Notes: generated by a model from the letters alone, not told the origin. Numbered from the stretch's first letter, positions 24,686-34,016 are shown. The stretch is DNA of 34,274 nt from Rhodospirillales bacterium (GCA_016215555.1 JACRJC010000030.1:1-34274), one strand, 5' to 3'. Translations and numbers: made by a program.

Positions 24686-25300
24686 TTAGCTGCGCAGCGT
24701 CTCGAAAAAGGCGCAAGCGACCTCGGCCATGTCCTGAACGGCTTTGGCGCTGCCGCTGGTGCGACCCAAGGTCGTCAGCCCCTGTGACAAGCCTGCCACA
24801 TAATGCGCCAACGCTTCGCTGTCGGTTCGTTTCTTCAGACGGCCCAATTTCTTGGCGGCGTCGAAATAGGCGCTTAATTGCCGGGCGATGCCTTCCACGA
24901 CGTCGTGCGTGACCGATGCGATCTTCAGATCGTCGGCTTCCCGCCCGGTTGCGCACTGGGCGGCGCTGGCAGTGACCAGACACTCTCCGCAGCCCGATGT
25001 GATTCGCTTCGCCAAGCCGCGGATGAAATGCTGCAGGCCGGTGACGGGATCGCCAGCCGCCCGCAGCTCGGCCAGCATCTGCTCCATCCCCTTCGCCGCG
25101 TAAAGACGCAAGGCCGCGTTATAAAGCGAGGCTTTGTTGCCGAAGGCGGCATACAAGCTTGGCCGGTTGATGCCCATCGCCTCGGTCAGATCGTCCAGCG
25201 AGGTGGCGTCATAGCCAATGCGCAAGAAAACAGTCAACGCCCTTTCCAAGGCCGCATCGGGATCGAAATTTCTGGGTCTTCCACGTCGCTCGGCGGCCAT
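24686..25300 (-). CDS. TetR/AcrR family transcriptional repressor
   Basis: 204 residues. The N-terminal HTH is clear (GRPRNFDPDAALERALTVFLRIGYDATSLDDLTEAMGINRPSLYAAFGNKASLYNAAL). The C-terminal ligand domain includes a Cys cluster, SGCGECLVTASAAQC (C104, C107, C116), at about the place where NemR has its redox Cys106. It is divergent from the SDR gene with a 94-bp shared spacer carrying palindromes at 25333-25352 and 25350-25361, its probable operators. It likely represses the SDR and itself. Ligand unknown. Confidence 0.9.
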   Translation of the reverse strand: MAAERRGRPRNFDPDAALERALTVFLRIGYDATSLDDLTEAMGINRPSLYAAFGNKASLYNAALRLYAAKGMEQMLAELRAAGDPVTGLQHFIRGLAKRITSGCGECLVTASAAQCATGREADDLKIASVTHDVVEGIARQLSAYFDAAKKLGRLKKRTDSEALAHYVAGLSQGLTTLGRTSGSAKAVQDMAEVACAFFETLRS

Positions 25301-25311
25301 CGAAATTGCCC

Positions 25312-25340
25312 TTGACTATTCTGTATCACATAGTACATAT
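25312..25340 (+). promoter_or_regulatory. candidate promoter of the SDR gene
   Basis: TTGACT (25312-25317) and TACATA (25334-25339) are spaced 16 nt, a near-consensus sigma-70 pair. The -10 lies inside the first palindrome, so bound repressor would block it. Confidence 0.6.
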
Positions 25341-25352
25341 ATAAATATGTAC
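25333..25352. promoter_or_regulatory. perfect palindrome, candidate TetR operator 1
   Basis: GTACATAT-ATAA-ATATGTAC: an 8-bp perfect inverted repeat with a 4-nt centre in the divergent TetR/SDR spacer, overlapping the SDR -10. Confidence 0.6.
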
Positions 25353-25361
25353 CAACCGGTA
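25350..25361. promoter_or_regulatory. candidate TetR operator 2 (TACC-N4-GGTA)
   Basis: TACCAACCGGTA resembles the ACC-N4-GGT core of NemR-type operators (TAGACCGATCGGTCTA). It partly overlaps operator 1. Short arms, so only suggestive. Confidence 0.45.
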
Positions 25362-25394
25362 TATATTTAAAGGCTGTCTTGGAGAGATGAGATC

Positions 25395-26144
25395 ATGGCA
25401 AAGCTCGAGGGTAAAGTCGCCGTCATCACCGGCGGCAACAGCGGCATGGGGCTGGAGACGGCCAAACGTTTCGCCAAGGAAGGGGCGCGGGTGGCGATAC
25501 TGGGTCGCGACCCGTCAACGCTGGATAAGGCGGTCGCCGAAATCGGCCATGACGTTCTGGCCGTGAAAGGCGACGTGTCGAACTTGAGTGACCTGGATGC
25601 CTTCTATGCGCGTGTCAAAAGCGCCTTTGGGAAGATTGACATTCTTTTCGCCAACGCCGGCGTCGGCGGTATGGCCCCGTTGGGCGCCATCACGGAAGAG
25701 CATTTCGACCGCCTGATCGGGATCAATCTGAAGGGTGTCGTCTTTACCGTCCAAAAGGCCCTGCCCCTGATGCCGGACGGCTCCAGCATCATCCTCAACT
25801 CCTCGATCGCCGCCCGCAAGGGGATGGAGGCGTTCAGCATCTACAGTGCCACCAAGGCCGCCGTCCGCTCTCTGGCGCGCGGCTGGACGACCGATCTGAG
25901 GGCCAGGCGCATCCGGGTCAACAGCATCAGCCCAGGGCCAATTCAAACACCGATTTTCGGGAAGATGGGGCTGACCGAGGAGCAGATTGCCGGGTTCGGA
26001 CAAGCGATCACGCCGCAAATTCCCCAGGGCCGCTTCGGAGGCGGGGATGAAATTGCCGGCGCGGCGCTTTTTCTGGCTTCGGACGACAGTTCCTACGTTT
26101 CCGGCATCGACTTGTGCGTGGATGGCGGCATGGCGCAAATATAA
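25395..26144 (+). CDS. short-chain dehydrogenase/reductase (SDR)
   Basis: 249 residues, classical SDR length. NAD(P) motif TGGNSGMG (12-19), NAG (87-89), Asn111, a Ser in NSSIAA (136-137), and the YSATK catalytic Tyr150/Lys154 pair are all present. The C-terminus GIDLCVDGGMAQ is typical. Function: oxidoreduction of an alcohol or carbonyl, probably a reductase of an electrophile or quinone if the NemR-like regulator is relevant. GGAGAGATGAGATC precedes the ATG. It converges with potI, 7 nt apart. Confidence 0.92.
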   Translation: MAKLEGKVAVITGGNSGMGLETAKRFAKEGARVAILGRDPSTLDKAVAEIGHDVLAVKGDVSNLSDLDAFYARVKSAFGKIDILFANAGVGGMAPLGAITEEHFDRLIGINLKGVVFTVQKALPLMPDGSSIILNSSIAARKGMEAFSIYSATKAAVRSLARGWTTDLRARRIRVNSISPGPIQTPIFGKMGLTEEQIAGFGQAITPQIPQGRFGGGDEIAGAALFLASDDSSYVSGIDLCVDGGMAQI

Positions 26145-26151
26145 TTGTCCG

Positions 26152-26943
26152 TTATTTCTGCCTTAGCGACAAGCGCCAGGCGATCCAGACGGCGGCACTG
26201 GCCGCCGCCACCAGCAGCGTGCCCAGGGCGTTGATCTTGGGGCTAAGCCCCAGGCGCACCGACGAGAAGATTTCCATCGGCAGGGTGGTGGCGCCGGGGC
26301 CGGTCACGAACTGGGCCACCACCACATCGTCGAGCGACAGGGTGAAGGCCAGCAGCCATCCCGCCAGCAGGGCCGGAAACAGCAAGGGCAGCGTAATGCG
26401 CAGGAACACGCTCAGAGGCCGGGCGCCGAGGTCTTGCGCCGCTTCCTCGAGCGAGCGGTCCAACTCGCCCAGGCGAGCCCTTACCACCACCGCCACATAG
26501 GCGGTGGCGATGGTGGCATGCGCGATGACGATGGTGACGGCGCCGCGCTCGGCCGGCCAGCCGACGACGTCGGCGGCGGCCACGAAAGCCAACAGCAAGG
26601 CCAGGCCGATCACCACGTCGGGCAGCACCAGGGGCACGCCCAACAAGAATGCGAAGAAGGACTGGGTCAGACAACCCTGTCCGCGCGACAGCGAAACCGC
26701 CGCCAGCGTGCCCAGCAGCAAGGACAGGGTGGCGCTGATCGCCGCCACCTCGAAGGACAGGCGAGCGGCATCAACGAAGGCGGCGTCATGCAGCAATTCG
26801 CCGTACCAGCGGACCGAGAAGCCGCCCCAGACCGTGACCAGTTTCGACTCGTTGAAGGAATAGGTGACCAGAATGGCGATCGGCGCGTACAGAAAGGCAT
26901 AGCCGAAAAGCAAGAGGGCGAAGGGAAAGCGCGACTGCTTCAT
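26152..26943 (-). CDS. potI: putrescine/polyamine ABC transporter permease PotI
   Basis: 263 residues with about six membrane helices. FGYAFLYAPIAILVTYSFNESK near the start is typical of PotC/PotI. The EAA loop EEAAQDLGARPLSVFLRITLPLLFPALLAG contacts the ATPase. The ATG at 26943 overlaps the potH stop by 4 nt (ATGA); a longer open frame upstream lies inside potH and is rejected. It is the last gene of a four-gene operon. Order SBP-ATPase-permease-permease equals E. coli potFGHI. Confidence 0.92.
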   Translation of the reverse strand: MKQSRFPFALLLFGYAFLYAPIAILVTYSFNESKLVTVWGGFSVRWYGELLHDAAFVDAARLSFEVAAISATLSLLLGTLAAVSLSRGQGCLTQSFFAFLLGVPLVLPDVVIGLALLLAFVAAADVVGWPAERGAVTIVIAHATIATAYVAVVVRARLGELDRSLEEAAQDLGARPLSVFLRITLPLLFPALLAGWLLAFTLSLDDVVVAQFVTGPGATTLPMEIFSSVRLGLSPKINALGTLLVAAASAAVWIAWRLSLRQK

Positions 26944-27830
26944 GCCGCGTCGCCTTCGAGGCGCCGCTTCAGACGCGACAGCAAAGCCAACGGCAAGGCG
27001 ACGCTGGCCAGCAGCACCACGGCCAGGGCCGCCGCCCCCGGCCAGTCGCGAGTCATGGCGAAAATGTCCCACATCATCTTGCCCATCATGGCCGAACCGC
27101 CGCCGCCCATCAGGTCGGGAATGACGTATTCGCCCAGGGCGGGCATGAAAACCAGCGCCGAGCCGGCCAGCACGCCCGGCATCGATAGCGGCAGCAGCAC
27201 CGAGAAGAAGATGCGCAAGGGCCGAGCCCCTAAATCCCCCGCCGCTTCCAAGAGCGCCGGGTCAAGGCGCTCCAGCACGGCATAGAGCGGCAGCACCATG
27301 AAGGGCAGATAGGCATAGACCATGCCGATCAGCACGGCACGATCGGTATTCATGATCAAGAAGGGGGTTTCGATCAGTCCCAGTCCCAGCAGCAGCGAAT
27401 TCAAAAGACCATCGTCGCCCAGAATGGTCATCCAGGCATAGATGCGGACCAGGAACGAGGTCCAGAAGGGCACCATCACCAGCAGCAGCAGGGGTCCGCG
27501 CCCTTCGGGACGGGTGCGGGCGATGGCCCAGGCCATCGGCCATCCCAGCAGCAGGCAGATCAAGGTGGTGAGACCGGCCATCGACAGCGATTCCACGACC
27601 GTCAGGGCCAGTGTGCCGTCCTCGATCAATTGGCCGTAGCTGGCAAAGCCTGCATTGACGCCGACCAGGCGGCCTTCGGCCCATTCCAGCAGCGGCTTGT
27701 AGGGCGGCACGCCGATTCGGGATTCCGACAGCGAGACCATGAGCAGAATGGCCACTGGCAACAGCACGAACAGCGCCATCCACAAGAAGGGCAGGCCGAA
27801 GTTCAGGCGCTGAAAGCGCTGCAGGCTCAT
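26940..27830 (-). CDS. potH: putrescine/polyamine ABC transporter permease PotH
   Basis: 296 residues with about six membrane helices. PFLWMALFVLLPVAILLMVSLSESRIG near the N-terminus and PTDRAVLIGMVYAYLPFMVLPLYAVLERLDPALLEAAGDLGARPLRIFFSVLLPLSMPG contain the family's EAA loop. MSLQRF at 27830 is the start, overlapping the potG stop by 4 nt (ATGA). It forms the inner-membrane heterodimer with PotI. Confidence 0.92.
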   Translation of the reverse strand: MSLQRFQRLNFGLPFLWMALFVLLPVAILLMVSLSESRIGVPPYKPLLEWAEGRLVGVNAGFASYGQLIEDGTLALTVVESLSMAGLTTLICLLLGWPMAWAIARTRPEGRGPLLLLVMVPFWTSFLVRIYAWMTILGDDGLLNSLLLGLGLIETPFLIMNTDRAVLIGMVYAYLPFMVLPLYAVLERLDPALLEAAGDLGARPLRIFFSVLLPLSMPGVLAGSALVFMPALGEYVIPDLMGGGGSAMMGKMMWDIFAMTRDWPGAAALAVVLLASVALPLALLSRLKRRLEGDAA

Positions 27831-28900
27831 GGCAGGGCCACGCCGTCGGTGGGATGCCAAGACAAGGTCACCTTGTCGCCCAGCGCCACCGGCGCCGTCA
27901 CGGCGTGGCGCTGATTGACGGCGGCGACGACGACGATTTGCCCCGAACCCAGGCGGACGCGATATTCAGAAACACCGCCCAGATAGGATATCTCGGCCAC
28001 CTGGCCCGGCAGCAGATTGTCGCCGGGCAGGGGCGCGGTACCGATAGCGATTTTTTCGGGCCGCACCATCACCCCCAGCTTGGTGCCGACGGGAAAATTC
28101 CCGGGGGCGGCAAGTTTCGCACCCTCGCAATCGATGCTCAGGCCCGAGGGCGACGACTGGGCGACGACGCCTTCGAACAGATTGGCGGTGCCGATAAACC
28201 GGGCCACCGCCCGGCTGGCCGGAAATTCGTAGATTTCGCGCGGCGTCCCCACCTGCAAGATAGCTCCCGCCTCCATCACCGCGATGCGCGAGGATACCGC
28301 CATCGCCTCTTCCTGGTCATGGGTGACCATGACGAAAGTGGTGCCGACCCGCTTTTGAATCTCCACCAGTTCCAGGCGTGTCTGTTCGCGCAGGCGCTTG
28401 TCCAGCGCCGCCATCGGCTCGTCGAGAAGAACCACCACCGGACGGCGGGCCAGACAGCGGGCCAGCGCCGCCCGTTGGCGCTCGCCGCCGGACAAGTGAT
28501 GCGGTTTTCGCTTGGCCAAGCGCTCCATGCGCACCAGGGCCAGCATCTCGCCGACCCGCTCTGCGATTTTGCCTTTGCCCATGCCCAATTGCTTGAGGCC
28601 GAAGGCGATATTGTCGGCCACCGTCATATGCGGAAACAAAGCGTAGGATTGGAACATCATATTGACCGGGCGGTCATAGGGCGCCACCCCCGCCATGTCG
28701 CGCCCGGCAATGACGATGCGGCCCTGGTCGGCCTGTTCAAAGCCGGCCAGCAGGCGCAACAGCGTCGTCTTGCCGCACCCCGAAGGCCCCAGCAGCGAAA
28801 AGAATTCGCCGCTTTGGATGTCGAGGCGGATGCCGGCCAGCGCGGGCTGCCCGGCAAATGCCTTGGCGACGCCCTCGACGCTGATGGCCGCCGCGGTCAC
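27827..28900 (-). CDS. potG: putrescine/polyamine ABC transporter ATPase PotG
   Basis: 357 residues. Walker A GPSGCGKTT (38-46), Q-loop FQSYALFPHM, signature LSGGERQ, Walker B VVVLLDEP, and the H-loop VMVTHDQEEA are intact. The C-terminal ~110 residues are a TOBE-type regulatory domain (VMVRPEKIAIG). It powers uptake by hydrolysing ATP on the cytoplasmic face. The start codon is GTG at 28900, overlapping the potF stop by 4 nt (GTGA). Confidence 0.94.
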   Translation of the reverse strand: MTAAAISVEGVAKAFAGQPALAGIRLDIQSGEFFSLLGPSGCGKTTLLRLLAGFEQADQGRIVIAGRDMAGVAPYDRPVNMMFQSYALFPHMTVADNIAFGLKQLGMGKGKIAERVGEMLALVRMERLAKRKPHHLSGGERQRAALARCLARRPVVVLLDEPMAALDKRLREQTRLELVEIQKRVGTTFVMVTHDQEEAMAVSSRIAVMEAGAILQVGTPREIYEFPASRAVARFIGTANLFEGVVAQSSPSGLSIDCEGAKLAAPGNFPVGTKLGVMVRPEKIAIGTAPLPGDNLLPGQVAEISYLGGVSEYRVRLGSGQIVVVAAVNQRHAVTAPVALGDKVTLSWHPTDGVALP

Positions 28901-30000
28901 TTCTTGGCGGTTCTGAACTTGGTCCAGGCCCGGGCCCGGCTGCGTTCATAGTCCTTGGTCGGCACCTGCAGCGTGAACAGCTTGTTCTGCACCTCGGCCG
29001 GCGGATAGATGACCGGGTCCGACTTGATGTCGTAGAGGACGTATTTCACCGAAGCCGGAACCGCGTTGGCGTAACCGGTCTGGTTGGTGATTTCGCCGAT
29101 GACGTCCGGACGCAGCAGGAAATTGATGAATTTATGCGCGTTGTCGGGATGTTTGGCGTCCTTGGGAACGGCCATGACGTCGATATTGACCTCGGCCCCT
29201 TCCTTGGGAATGAAGATGGCGATGTTCTGCTTCTTCTTGGCTTCCCTGGCCCGGCTCCTGGCCTGCACCAGATCGCCGACATAGCCATGGGCGACGCAGA
29301 TGGTGCCGTTGGCCAGGTCGTTGATGTATTTCGAGCTGTGGATGTATCTGTAATTGGGCCGCAGTTCGCCAAGCGCCTTCATGGCGTCTTCGAGATCGAT
29401 GGATGATTCGGACAACGGGTTCAGCTTCTGATGCAAAAGCATGGCCGGCACGACTTCGGTCGGCGCGTCCAACAGCGAGACGCCGCAGGCCTTCAGTTTG
29501 GCCAGCATCTCGGGACTGAACAGCAGCTTCCAAGAATCCGTGGGGGCTTCTTGCAGGATCGCCTTCACCTTGTCGACATTGTAGCCGATGCCGGTGGCCG
29601 CCATCATATAGGGAAGGCCGTATTCGTTGCCGGGATCGACCTTGGTCAGCGTGGCCATGACCATCTTTTCAAGACCGGCGGCATTGGGCAGCTTGGCCTT
29701 GTCGAGCGGCTGATAGGCGCCGGCTCTGACCTGCTGGGAAAAGAAGGGCGAGGCCGAGGGAAAGACGACGTCGTAGCCCGACTTGCCGCTCATCAATTTG
29801 GTGTCCAGCACCTCGTTGGAATCATAGACGTCGTAATTGACCTTGATGCCGGTTTCCTTGGTGAAGCGTTCCAGCGTGTCCTTGGCCACGTAATCCGACC
29901 AGTTGTAGACATTGACCACCGGCTCCTCGGCCAGCGCCGGAACCAGACTGAACAGCAGGGCCGCGGCTGCGGCCATGGAACGGACTGCGAAAACGGACAT
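28897..30000 (-). CDS. potF: putrescine-binding periplasmic protein, PotF type
   Basis: 367 residues. The signal peptide (MSVFAVRSMAAAAALLFSL) is cleaved near ALAEE. The mature sequence closely follows E. coli PotF: VYNWSDYVAKDTLERFTKET, YDVYDSNEVLDTKLM, VVFPSASPF, GIGYNVDKVKAIL, CGVSLLDAPTEV and YINDLANGTICVAHGYVGD. The ATG at 30000 is chosen: GGGGGA lies 4 nt upstream; earlier in-frame ATG codons give a poor signal peptide. Two ligand-site positions differ from E. coli (Trp244 is Tyr, Phe276 is Asn), so the ligand may not be exactly putrescine. It is first in the operon. Confidence 0.92.
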   Translation of the reverse strand: MSVFAVRSMAAAAALLFSLVPALAEEPVVNVYNWSDYVAKDTLERFTKETGIKVNYDVYDSNEVLDTKLMSGKSGYDVVFPSASPFFSQQVRAGAYQPLDKAKLPNAAGLEKMVMATLTKVDPGNEYGLPYMMAATGIGYNVDKVKAILQEAPTDSWKLLFSPEMLAKLKACGVSLLDAPTEVVPAMLLHQKLNPLSESSIDLEDAMKALGELRPNYRYIHSSKYINDLANGTICVAHGYVGDLVQARSRAREAKKKQNIAIFIPKEGAEVNIDVMAVPKDAKHPDNAHKFINFLLRPDVIGEITNQTGYANAVPASVKYVLYDIKSDPVIYPPAEVQNKLFTLQVPTKDYERSRARAWTKFRTAKK

Positions 30001-30099
30001 CGATTCCCCCATCGAAAGATATGCCACTCCAAGACCGGATTGTGGGGGTGCCGGCCCGGCCCGTCAACTGCTGATGGCCCTAAAAAAAGCTCAATCTAT

Positions 30100-30345
30100 T
30101 CAATCTGCTGCCGTCCCTTCGACCCCGGCCATGACATCGCGGTAGGCGTGCCGACTGGCATGGGCGACCGGCCCGAGCGTGAAGACGGCTTCGATTCTCG
30201 CAAGCCCCCTGCACCTTGACCTTGGCCAAGCCGCCGGTGGTCTTGATCCAGCCGCAGATCTCCTTGATGCGCTTGCGGATGGCCTGGCTGACGGCAGAAC
30301 CGGGATGGCGCGTCGTGCGCTTGTCGATGGCGGTCTTGCGCGTCT
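30100..30345 (-). pseudogene. IS5-family transposase remnant (C-terminal part, frameshifted)
   Basis: Minus-strand translation gives RKTAIDKRTTRHPGSAVSQ, then AIRKRIKEICGWIKTTGGLAK, the C-terminal region of IS5-family transposases, then after a shift GLARIEAVFTLG. The frameshift is at a five-G run (about 30207-30211). The N-terminal two thirds are absent: homology begins at the junction with the MITE end at 30346. It ends in TGA at 30100. Confidence 0.8.
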
Positions 30346-30371
30346 AATACCAGTTTGCAGAATGAATAACA
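30346..30371. mobile_element. second copy of the MITE left end
   Basis: TACCAGTTTGCAGAATGAAT and flanking bases match the left terminal repeat at 10167-10192, and the following sequence shares GCGGCTGTGT with the interior of that element. No right-hand end can be found within the next 350 bp, so this copy is truncated or decayed. It abuts the IS5-family remnant. Confidence 0.65.
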
Positions 30372-30720
30372 CAAACACGCGACCCAGCGGCTGTGTTACA
30401 CTGCTGAAATGCGCGAGAAACAGTGGGTTAGCTGTGGCATTTGGGGCCTCCTACCGGGCCCACCATTTCCCCCTGTCAAAACATATGTTGTTATCTTTAG
30501 GTGGTTCTGATATAAGGCCCGTCCAGCGGACAAGCGGTTCGCTTCCATCTTGGATTTCGCGCACGAAGAGCTGACCCTTGCGGTCGCCCGGCAATCTTCA
30601 AGATAACTTCATCTCCCTTTCCCACTGGTCGCGTGCCCCAGGGGCCTGCAAACCAGCTCTTTCGCGCCTGGCCGCTGTGGCTAGGGCGCCGTCGAGCGTT
30701 TTTGAAAGTTGAACCATCTT
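30372..30720. other. gene-free region upstream of the RhlE-type helicase
   Basis: About 350 bp. It begins with decayed MITE sequence and then must contain the helicase promoter and leader. No convincing ORF of more than 50 codons, no RNA fold I can name. A 47-codon minus-strand frame (30430-30590) has no ribosome site or recognised similarity and is not annotated. Confidence 0.5.
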
Positions 30721-32019
<1,299 letters not shown>

Positions 32020-32040
32020 TGATTGTTGTAATTGGCTCCC

Positions 32041-32160
32041 TGCGCCGCCGGATCGGCGGCCAGGGACGTCAGGGCTGATTCTGGCCCTGCGCCGCCTGAT
32101 CGGCGGCCAGGGACGTCAGGGCTGATTCTGGCCCTGCGCCGCCTGATCGGCGGCCAGGGC
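32041..32160. repeat. 47-bp tandem repeat at the 3' end of the pterin dehydratase gene
   Basis: Starts at 32041, 32088 and 32135 mark about 2.6 copies of a 47-bp unit (TGCGCCGCCTGATCGGCGGC...). Copies differ at one visible base (GGATCGG versus TGATCGG). The last 12 or so codons of the dehydratase and its stop codon lie within one unit, with further copies beyond. Confidence 0.9.
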
Positions 32161-32421
32161 CAGGGCGATGTCCTTGTCGGTCACGCCCTGCGCGTCATGG
32201 GTCGCCAGAACCAGATCGACCCGGTTGTAGATGTTGCTCCATTCCGGATGATGGTCGAGCTTCTCGGCGGCCAGAGCCACGCGGGTCATGAATCCGAAGG
32301 CTTCGGAAAAGCTCTTGAACTGATATGTCTTGCGGATGGCGTCGCGGCCCGCCACGACTCGCCAGCCGCTCATGCGCTCGAGATGACCGTGCACGGTCTC
32401 GGGTGAGAGTTTCTCCTTCAT
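32116..32421 (-). CDS. pterin-4a-carbinolamine dehydratase
   Basis: 101 residues, the usual length. The conserved motif is [14 protein letters not shown] with the catalytic His pair, followed by [20 protein letters not shown]. It dehydrates 4a-hydroxytetrahydrobiopterin in phenylalanine hydroxylase recycling, although bacteria without that enzyme also carry it. No phenylalanine hydroxylase gene is in the window. The ATG at 32421 has GAGG 6 nt upstream; an in-frame TTG two codons earlier is not used. The C-terminal [11 protein letters not shown] is encoded in the tandem repeat and is probably not native. Confidence 0.9.
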   Translation of the reverse strand: MKEKLSPETVHGHLERMSGWRVVAGRDAIRKTYQFKSFSEAFGFMTRVALAAEKLDHHPEWSNIYNRVDLVLATHDAQGVTDKDIALALAADQAAQGQNQP

Positions 32422-32482
32422 GGTCAACCTCGCCGATTTTTACCACCCCACGCAATGCAAGTGGGGTGGCGGCATGGCCTTG

Positions 32483-32800
32483 TCATCCCCCTTGCGGCAG
32501 TGGAATCAGGCGATAACCCTTGACTTGCATGCAGGTGGAAAAGAAACGGTCTTCCCACGCCATGCGGTCGAAATTTGGCTGCGGGTAATAGCCGTGCCGC
32601 AACGCATAGCGCGATGCGCCCAGCCGATAGTGAAACATCAGATCGTTTTCTGTCGATACCGCCTGCCGCCAGGCCAGACGCTGGCAATCGGCGACTTCCG
32701 CCTGTCTGACGCCATCGGCCAGGCCCGGCTTGTCCCATACCAAAGGCGGGCCGCAGGAGGCCATCAAGAGAGGCAAGAGCACAAGGCCAAGCCGTTTCAT
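32483..32800 (-). CDS. small lipoprotein, hypothetical
   Basis: 105 residues. The lipobox LLMASC (Cys16) predicts lipid attachment. The mature region contains two further Cys and Trp/Tyr-rich stretches (HYRLGASRYALRHGYYPQPNFDRMAWEDRFFSTCMQVKGYRL). No family recognised. GGGGG lies just upstream of the ATG. It sits between the dehydratase and the HD-GYP gene, all on the minus strand, but with gaps of about 30-60 nt; cotranscription is possible. Confidence 0.75.
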   Translation of the reverse strand: MKRLGLVLLPLLMASCGPPLVWDKPGLADGVRQAEVADCQRLAWRQAVSTENDLMFHYRLGASRYALRHGYYPQPNFDRMAWEDRFFSTCMQVKGYRLIPLPQGG

Positions 32801-32831
32801 GCCCCCATTTTGCCGTGCCTTGATGGCGAAA

Positions 32832-34016
32832 TCAGGGCGGCGGCGGCGGGACTTCGTCCGCCATCGCGATGGCCGGTTCTGAGGGGGCGGCCAGGGCGGC
32901 TTCTTCCGCCACCAGCCGCTTAAACAGCTTGAACAGAGCGGGATCGAAGGCCCCTTTCATCGTTTGCATCTCGGCCAAGGCCTCGTCGCGGCTCTTGGCG
33001 GGCCGGTAAGGCCTGAGATCCGTCATGGCGCAATAGACGTCGGCGATCGCCAACTGGCGCCCGAAGGCGGAAACCGCCTCACCGATCAAGCCCTGCGGAT
33101 AGCCGGTGCCGTCAAGGCGTTCGTGATGCTGGGCGATGGCGGCAACGACGCTTTGCGGGGCGCCCGCGCTGCGGTCCAGAATTTTTGTCGTGTCTTCGAG
33201 ATGGCCCCGCATGAGCTTGCGTTCCTCGAAGCTGAGTTCCCCCGGCTTGTTGAGGGTTTGGACGGGAATGCCGATCTTGCCCATATCGTGCAGAAGGCCG
33301 GCCATGATCAGCGACATCAGCGACATGCCGGAAACGCCGGTCGCCCGCCCGAACAGGGCCAGATGCATCGCCACCCGCAGCGAATGGACGAAGATGACGT
33401 TGTTGTGCCCGATCAGGCTGTTCAGGAGAATCCCGGTCTGCCCCTTCGCGGCGGCGGTGTCGATGGCCTTGCAGGCGAGAGCGATGCTGCCCAGCGGCAA
33501 CGGCAGATTGTTTTCCACCATGTCGGAGAGGCTGTCGAACAGATCAGCCGACAGCAACAGCGCATCGCTGGCCGCCTCGGGCAGGCGTTCCCAGCCTTCC
33601 TCATGCTTGCGATTGACCAGCGCTGAAACGGCTTGGAGAAGCTGGCTGCCCTTATAGGGTTTCAGCATCAGGAAATCGGCCTTCAACTCGCGCGCCCGCA
33701 GGAGAAAAGGCGAGCCCTTGCCCGAGCCGGTGCAGATGACGGGCGCTCGAGACTTCCATTCCCCCTGCCGCACGATAGGAATGCGGAAAAAGGCCTCGAG
33801 CAGGCTTAGGCCGCTCAAAGGCCGGCAGGCCTCGTCCATCACGACCAGGGCGGGGCGGTTGCCGCGCAGCCAGTCCAGGGCGTCCTGAGAATTGGCAAAG
33901 GCCTGAACGTCATAATAAGGGTCGAGCGCCGACCTGACGGCGCCCAGATCCCTGTCATTGCTGTCTATCACGCAGATTTGCGACCGGTGATAGGCATAGC
34001 CCGGAGATGAAGCCAT
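32832..34016 (-). CDS. HD-GYP response regulator (c-di-GMP phosphodiesterase)
   Basis: 394 residues. A receiver-like domain (~12-130) has phospho-acceptor Asp61 in VVMDEAC and Lys119 in MLKPYKG, but the acidic pocket pair is incomplete (VIDSNDRD). A helical linker (~150-200) leads to an HD-GYP domain with HSLRVAMH, LLHDMGKIGIP (HD 243-244), AQHHERLDGTGYP (GYP 305-307) and IADVYCAMTD. The active site looks intact, so it should hydrolyse c-di-GMP. The C-terminus is a Pro-rich tail (EVPPPPP). AGGGGA lies 4-5 nt before ATG 34016; upstream in-frame extension is rejected because it lacks a ribosome site. Confidence 0.92.
   Translation of the reverse strand: MASSPGYAYHRSQICVIDSNDRDLGAVRSALDPYYDVQAFANSQDALDWLRGNRPALVVMDEACRPLSGLSLLEAFFRIPIVRQGEWKSRAPVICTGSGKGSPFLLRARELKADFLMLKPYKGSQLLQAVSALVNRKHEEGWERLPEAASDALLLSADLFDSLSDMVENNLPLPLGSIALACKAIDTAAAKGQTGILLNSLIGHNNVIFVHSLRVAMHLALFGRATGVSGMSLMSLIMAGLLHDMGKIGIPVQTLNKPGELSFEERKLMRGHLEDTTKILDRSAGAPQSVVAAIAQHHERLDGTGYPQGLIGEAVSAFGRQLAIADVYCAMTDLRPYRPAKSRDEALAEMQTMKGAFDPALFKLFKRLVAEEAALAAPSEPAIAMADEVPPPPP

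Noticed and set aside
30490..30514. GTTAT...GATATA as a possible right end of the second MITE copy
   Set aside because: Only the first five and last few bases agree with the real right end; matches in the centre are at chance level.
30430..30590. A 47-codon minus-strand frame ending GKWWAR upstream of the helicase
   Set aside because: TTG start after a stop two codons earlier, no ribosome site, no similarity I can support.
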